From positions 4,015 through 68,014 of the forward strand of contig QHMG01000012.1 of assembly GCA_003258725.1 (NCBI GenBank): 64,000 bases of DNA, read 5' to 3'. Made by a program: the position numbers and the translations under genes. A model generated the notes under the pieces. It was not told the DNA's origin, ran no database searches, and saw nothing but the letters and a program-made list of their open reading frames with translations. This DNA comes from Candidatus Melainabacteria bacterium (lineage in GTDB: Bacteria; Cyanobacteriota; Vampirovibrionia; Gastranaerophilales; Gastranaerophilaceae). Shown here piece by piece: positions 62,017-64,000 of this stretch; position 1 is the stretch's first letter; each line of letters opens with the position of its first letter.

Positions 62017-63705
62017 ATGGGCATCGGAAAAATTAATTTTAGTATTCCAACTTTCAATCCGCAAAAAGAAAACAAAAACAAACCTTTAGCGAATTTAAAC
62101 GAACCAATTAAAGATACTTTTTCATTTTCTAAGAAAAAATCAAGTCCTATTGACATTGCAGCAAATGAAGTTACTCAAATGAAAGACGCTAACGGAAATA
62201 AAAGATTTTCCGAAGCCGAAGTTACAGATTTTAAATTAGCAATGTCCGTAAAGTGTATTGATGTTGATACAATCAATACTTTTAAGGACAATACAAATTT
62301 CAACATGAACGATATGAAAGTCGTTTATGCAATGCGTCGTGACTTAAAAGACGATAATTTTTATGACAAGGTTAATGATGCGATTGCAAAGATGCCAAAT
62401 CAAAAACCTGACCATTTTGAACAAAACAAGTTTGAACCAAATAAAGAATTCTCTTTGCAAGTATCAAAAAAGGATATGAATAAATTAGATGAAGCCGTAA
62501 ATAAAAACTTCCCTCTAGGTTATTCGTATAAATTTGATGCTAAAACAGGCGATGTTATTGCTAAAACAAGCCGTGATACAGATTTTGACAAAGTAAACGA
62601 TAAAGATGAGTTTATAATGAAATCAACAACAAAAGACCTTAAAAATAATACCGTAACAACAAACAAAAGTTATTACGACAAAGATGAAAGTGACTTTGTT
62701 TTAGTTGAACAAAAAGTTATTAAAAATGACAAAAACGGCAAAATGCTTAGAGAAGAAGTTACAACTCCGTCTGAAATCAAGGGCGCATTTGATGTTAAGT
62801 ATACTTATGCAAATGGAAAAACAAAACAAATTGCAAAAGCGACTGTTGATAAAAAAACAGGTATTCAAACAATAAAAAAAGATATGAAATCTGAAAATGG
62901 CACAAGAACTCAATTCTTGTACGAAGATGACCCTCAAGGCAACCGTATTGTAGATTATAAAATTACAGATAAAAACGGCAAAATTTTAATGTCTAATTCT
63001 CAAAGTTTTGAAGTCGTAGACAAAAATCACTTTATCTCATCAAAAAATGGTTACAAATACGATATTACAACTGACGATGAAAATTTAACAGTAAAAGATT
63101 TACATCACAATACAGAAACTTCTATTAATTTCAAGAAAAAATGTAAAGGAAACAAAGAAGAATTAATTAACCTTTTGAAAAAAGTTCCAGGTGAAGAATT
63201 GTTTGAAACGGTTGATAGTATTAAGAAAATGACAGGTAAAAAGAATGTTTTAGAATCATACTTCAACCCTGTAACAAAAAATATTAATATTGGTGATGAT
63301 TTATTCGTATTCTTGCACGAATTAGGACACGCAAAAGATGCACAAAATCAAAAGGGCTTCTTCAATAAACTTGTTGGCGACGGCAGAATATTCACTAACG
63401 ATAAAGATATTCAAAAAACTTTCTTCAAAGAACGTGAAACATTTAATAAGTATCATTCTGACGACGAACGTGAACATGTTTCATACTTCACTCAAGCAAA
63501 AGGTCACTACCAAGGCGAATTGGGCGGATTAGCAGAAGTTGTAGCAGAAACAAACGCCGTTACAAATACTTTTACTGACGGAAAAGTTAGTTGCTTAGGA
63601 CCAAGAGCACAATATTTGCAACAACACTTTCCAGAAACAATTGCAAAAATCAGAGACGCTATGAATTGGAAAGATGATATTGCAGCAATTGAATATGGAA
63701 CATAG
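62017..63705 (+). CDS. Predicted HELGH zinc metallopeptidase, paralogue 2
   Basis: A 562-aa protein closely related to the minus-strand gene at 56303. It carries DLFVFLHELGHAKDAQ (His434, Glu435, His438) and downstream LAEVVAETNAV as candidate third-ligand region. The same middle block is present (DDPQGNRIVDYKITDKNGK, SFEVVDKNHFISSKNG). The N-terminal 60 residues differ between the two and are Asn/Lys/Pro-rich here. AGTGAAGGA lies upstream of the ATG. A terminator follows at once. Confidence 0.72.
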   Translation: MGIGKINFSIPTFNPQKENKNKPLANLNEPIKDTFSFSKKKSSPIDIAANEVTQMKDANGNKRFSEAEVTDFKLAMSVKCIDVDTINTFKDNTNFNMNDMKVVYAMRRDLKDDNFYDKVNDAIAKMPNQKPDHFEQNKFEPNKEFSLQVSKKDMNKLDEAVNKNFPLGYSYKFDAKTGDVIAKTSRDTDFDKVNDKDEFIMKSTTKDLKNNTVTTNKSYYDKDESDFVLVEQKVIKNDKNGKMLREEVTTPSEIKGAFDVKYTYANGKTKQIAKATVDKKTGIQTIKKDMKSENGTRTQFLYEDDPQGNRIVDYKITDKNGKILMSNSQSFEVVDKNHFISSKNGYKYDITTDDENLTVKDLHHNTETSINFKKKCKGNKEELINLLKKVPGEELFETVDSIKKMTGKKNVLESYFNPVTKNINIGDDLFVFLHELGHAKDAQNQKGFFNKLVGDGRIFTNDKDIQKTFFKERETFNKYHSDDEREHVSYFTQAKGHYQGELGGLAEVVAETNAVTNTFTDGKVSCLGPRAQYLQQHFPETIAKIRDAMNWKDDIAAIEYGT

Positions 63706-63719
63706 TTATAAGAGTTTTT

Positions 63720-63752
63720 TAAGCCCCGCAAAAGTTTTTGCGGGGCTTTTTA
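63720..63752 (+). terminator. Intrinsic terminator
   Basis: AAGCCCCGCAAAA and TTTGCGGGGCTT form a strong stem followed by TTTT. Confidence 0.9.
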
Positions 63753-63843
63753 CCACAAAACCCACACCAATACTAAATAGGCAATTTTTAGGAATAAATA
63801 AACTTAAATCATATATATAGGAATAAAAAAATATCGTTATGTC

Positions 63844-63899
63844 ACTTAACACACCTTAGAACGTCAATAACGACGTGCTAATATGTCTTTGTGTTAAGT
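63844..63899 (+). promoter_or_regulatory. Nested hairpin in the leader of the last gene
   Basis: ACTTAACACA (63844-63853) pairs perfectly with TGTGTTAAGT (63890-63899), enclosing ACGTC/GACGT (63871-63886 region). It lies about 90 nt before the start of the last gene. It could be a cis-regulatory RNA element or an operator. Confidence 0.4.
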
Positions 63900-63988
63900 T
63901 TTGTAAACATAAATAAAACAAAAAAAGCAATTTTTTAAGAAAGAAATCCTTTATATAAGTACGAGAGCAAGAGAGGATTTTTTAAAAG

Positions 63989-64000
63989 ATGTCAATGTTA
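63989..64000 (+). CDS. Start of an unidentified gene
   Basis: ATG at 63989 is preceded by GAGAGGA at about 11 nt. Only four codons (MSML) are in the window, so nothing can be said of the product. Confidence 0.35.

Overview
The window is AT-rich, densely coded bacterial DNA with a Gram-negative envelope (TolC, AsmA-like, signal-peptide proteins). A MinCDE cluster, a NarL-type response regulator, a tmRNA tag beginning ANN, anaerobic enzymes (HydG) and many unrecognised small proteins suggest a non-photosynthetic relative of Cyanobacteria from a gut-like habitat (Melainabacteria/Vampirovibrionia, e.g. Gastranaerophilales). That placement is inference from gene content; no rRNA is present.

Layout. 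1-4.4 kb: 3' end of a calpain/papain-like protease, a small HTH regulator, minC-minD-minE, a hairpin-rich 460-bp gap that may encode a structured RNA, a small Cys-rich protein and a short hibernation factor. 4.4-10.5 kb: a glycosyltransferase, then a tetR-tolC-hlyD-permease-permease export operon lacking an ATPase. 10.6-17.1 kb: purine nucleoside phosphorylase, an omega-like subunit, a NarL regulator, a sigma-70 factor, an HTH/zinc-ribbon protein, a REMGETP-repeat protein and a polytopic membrane protein. 17.18-17.58 kb: tmRNA.

18.9-24.4 kb: a compact type II-C CRISPR-Cas locus: cas9 (1022 aa, all nuclease residues present), cas1, cas2, then 13 repeats. Read on the minus strand, each repeat ends in a perfect extended -10 box (TGTTATAAT), so each crRNA can be started by the repeat before it. 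Between cas2 and the array is an inverted, diverged repeat copy preceded by its own extended -10 box; its minus-strand transcript forms lower stem, bulge and upper stem with the crRNA repeat and is the predicted tracrRNA.

24.8-44.4 kb: mostly housekeeping genes (proB, proA, tyrA, hydG, hisS, mtaB, cdd, luxS, mtnN, an NhaC/MetT-like carrier) mixed with unknown secreted or small proteins and a zinc-finger/nuclease/NUMOD1 fusion. 44.5-53.9 kb: one 3111-aa RTX protein with an N-terminal cysteine-peptidase-like domain and 13 calcium-binding modules. 53.9-54.3 kb: tRNA-Arg flanked by a tRNA-like element and a 5' tRNA fragment. 54.3-64 kb: chromate transporter pair, family-4 uracil-DNA glycosylase, AsmA-like protein, WG-repeat protein and two paralogous HELGH proteins predicted to be zinc metallopeptidases.

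A recurring signal: at least nine plus-strand genes have a -10 hexamer ending exactly 6 nt before ATG and no ribosome-binding site, which predicts widespread leaderless transcription. The CRISPR and tracrRNA promoters fit the same spacing.
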